Assembly: GCA_011050085.1 (NCBI GenBank)
Contig: DRGL01000023.1
Span: 186,001 to 250,000 of the forward strand
DNA length: 64,000 nt
Direction: 5' to 3'
From: Pricia antarctica
Lineage (GTDB): Bacteria; Bacteroidota; Bacteroidia; Flavobacteriales; Flavobacteriaceae
In this document: positions 63,064 to 64,000 of the stretch, piece after piece
Numbering within the stretch: the first letter of the stretch is position 1
How the letters are laid out: every line of letters begins with the position of its first letter
Notes under the pieces: generated by a model
Told to the model about the DNA's origin: nothing
What the model saw: only the letters and a program-made list of their open reading frames with translations
Database searches by the model: none
Made by a program: the position numbers and the translations under genes

Positions 63064-63595
63064 ATGACATCCGATTCGGAAAACTATAGCAACCTGAAAT
63101 CTTTTTTTAAAGAGGAAAATTATGCGCTAAAAGCCTATACCAAATCACGAATCAACTATACGGCGGACTGCGATGCCTATGATATTGTTCAGGATGTTGC
63201 ATTAAAGATATTTTCCCGTGCAGCTTCGGCTTCTCAGATTGCGAACATTGCCGGATTTTTTTACCGGGCGATTCAAAATAAAGTTGTAGTCCTTATACGC
63301 ACAAAAAAAAGACCACGAGCATCGATGACGAAATGGAACTCAACTCATTCAGTTCGTTGAACTAGTGTGCGGTAATACCGATACTTTTTATTCGGAGGAT
63401 TTACAGGAAGAACTTAAAAATGCAATTGCAAAACTAAAGCAACACTACCGAGACATAATCATCGCCATTGATTTTGAGGGTTATTGTATGAAGGAAATTG
63501 CTTTGGAAACGGAAATACCTCAAGGCACCATAATGTCTAAGCGACATAGGGGCTTGTCAATATTTTAGAAGCAACTGGAAGCAAAAAGGAACCAT
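63064..63595 (+). pseudogene. ECF-type RNA polymerase sigma factor, broken
   Basis: Sigma-70 region 2 is intact in the first frame (FKEENYALKAYTKSRINYTA, AYDIVQDVALKIFSRAASAS, NIAGFFYRAIQNKVV). Near 63302-63311 a run of A residues shifts the frame; SIDDEMELNSF continues in the second frame and FVELVCGNTDTFYSEDLQEE in the third. Region 4 follows (AIAKLKQHYRDIIIAIDFEG, MKEIALETEIPQGTIMSKRH), and a TAG cuts the last helix before KQLEAKRN. At least two frameshifts and one nonsense codon make a functional product unlikely. Confidence 0.75.
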
Positions 63596-63639
63596 ACTAA
63601 TTAAAATAGGAAAACTGAAAATTATGTAGAAAGACAAGT

Positions 63640-64000
63640 GAAGTCCAAATTTGAAAATTCGTTAGGTCGGCTGTCAAAATACTTTTTATTGCAATTTTAA
63701 TCTGGATGTTTATTCTTTTGTTCGGATAGGCTTTCATGTGGTTGTGGAATTGGTTTATGCCCGATATTTTAAGATTGACGGCCATTACCTTTTGGCAGGC
63801 GATCGATCTATTGGTCATGGCAAAACTCTTATTCGGGGACTTCGTAGGACCCAAATCCGGCAAGGGCCAAAGTAAATTTAAAAACGGCAAAAGACCAAAA
63901 ACCAATTGGATATATAAAAATTTTCTGATTGGAGACACGATGATGATTTTTGGAAAGAGAAAGGGGAAACCGCCTATCAGAACTATGTTATCAAGAAAAA
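63640..64000 (+). pseudogene. Membrane protein partner of the sigma factor, broken, cut by window end
   Basis: Plus-strand reading KILFIAILIWMFILLFG, TAG, AFMWLWNWFMPDILRLTAIT, FWQAIDLLVMAKLLFGDFVG, a basic linker, then after a frameshift RHDDDFWKEKGETAYQNYVI and KK. This order (two membrane helices, then a basic and His/Asp-rich tail ending 'FWKEKGE.A...Y') is that of the small protein usually encoded behind such a sigma gene in Flavobacteriaceae. A stop and a frameshift interrupt it. Confidence 0.6.

Noticed and set aside
63597-63938. 113-codon minus-strand frame at the end of the window
   Set aside because: It is antisense to the decayed membrane-protein partner of the sigma factor, whose plus-strand reading has clear family features.

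Overview
The window is a stretch of chromosome from a low-GC marine-type member of the Flavobacteriaceae (Bacteroidota). The evidence is TonB-dependent receptors with a carboxypeptidase-regulatory-like N-domain, a SusC/SusD pair, a DUF4270 lipoprotein, atpD-atpC standing apart from other ATP synthase genes, a lycopene cyclase, and many Bacteroidota-type -7 boxes (TAnnTTTG) upstream of genes. No rRNA, tRNA, CRISPR array or intact insertion sequence was recognised.

Layout. 0-3 kb: 3' end of RNase G, recX, a small outer-membrane barrel and a cupin-like (JmjC-type) protein. 3-10 kb: biotin locus (bioB; a beta-ketoacyl synthase; bioA, bioD, a DUF2007/zinc-ribbon gene and bioF, tightly packed on the minus strand). 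10-13.4 kb: M61 peptidase, GNAT acetyltransferase and a possible TssD/Hcp-like orphan. 13.5-23.2 kb: atpDC, a large TonB receptor, glmS, a DUF4270 lipoprotein and a short starch-synthase-like protein. 23.2-26.7 kb: panC, panD, an LPG-synthase-like membrane protein and an alpha/beta-hydrolase-fold protein that lacks the serine nucleophile.

27.4-32.0 kb is the most interesting part. It is an AT-rich, all-minus-strand array of polymorphic-toxin immunity genes: three Imm11/DUF1629-like copies and five Imm74-like copies or remnants, plus one unnamed immunity-like pseudogene. Between them lie short orphan toxin C-terminal tails, which usually overlap the next immunity start by ATGA. No complete toxin is present. 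Two Imm11-like and two Imm74-like genes look intact; the rest carry stops or frameshifts. This looks like a cassette archive comparable in idea to the orphan toxin/immunity modules of CDI and Rhs loci and to the acquired interbacterial defence islands of Bacteroidales. It sits between the pantothenate/hydrolase block and radA.

32-50 kb is mostly housekeeping: radA, an aldo/keto reductase with a 32-residue membrane ORF behind it, exonuclease III, a second TonB receptor, a divergent MocR regulator/PNPOx-like pair, glycyl-tRNA synthetase, ComF, an Ig-like lipoprotein, a nitrilase-family amidase, an ankyrin protein and a GH63-type glucosidase. 50-61.4 kb: an mntR-type regulator with an outer-membrane protein, lycopene cyclase, then a SusC-SusD-VCBS/ASPIC nutrient-uptake operon. 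61.6-64 kb: a degraded ORF, a polyprenyl diphosphate synthase (supplying the isoprenoid precursors that a carotenoid pathway with the lycopene cyclase would need), and an ECF-type sigma-factor gene plus its membrane-protein partner, both apparently pseudogenes.
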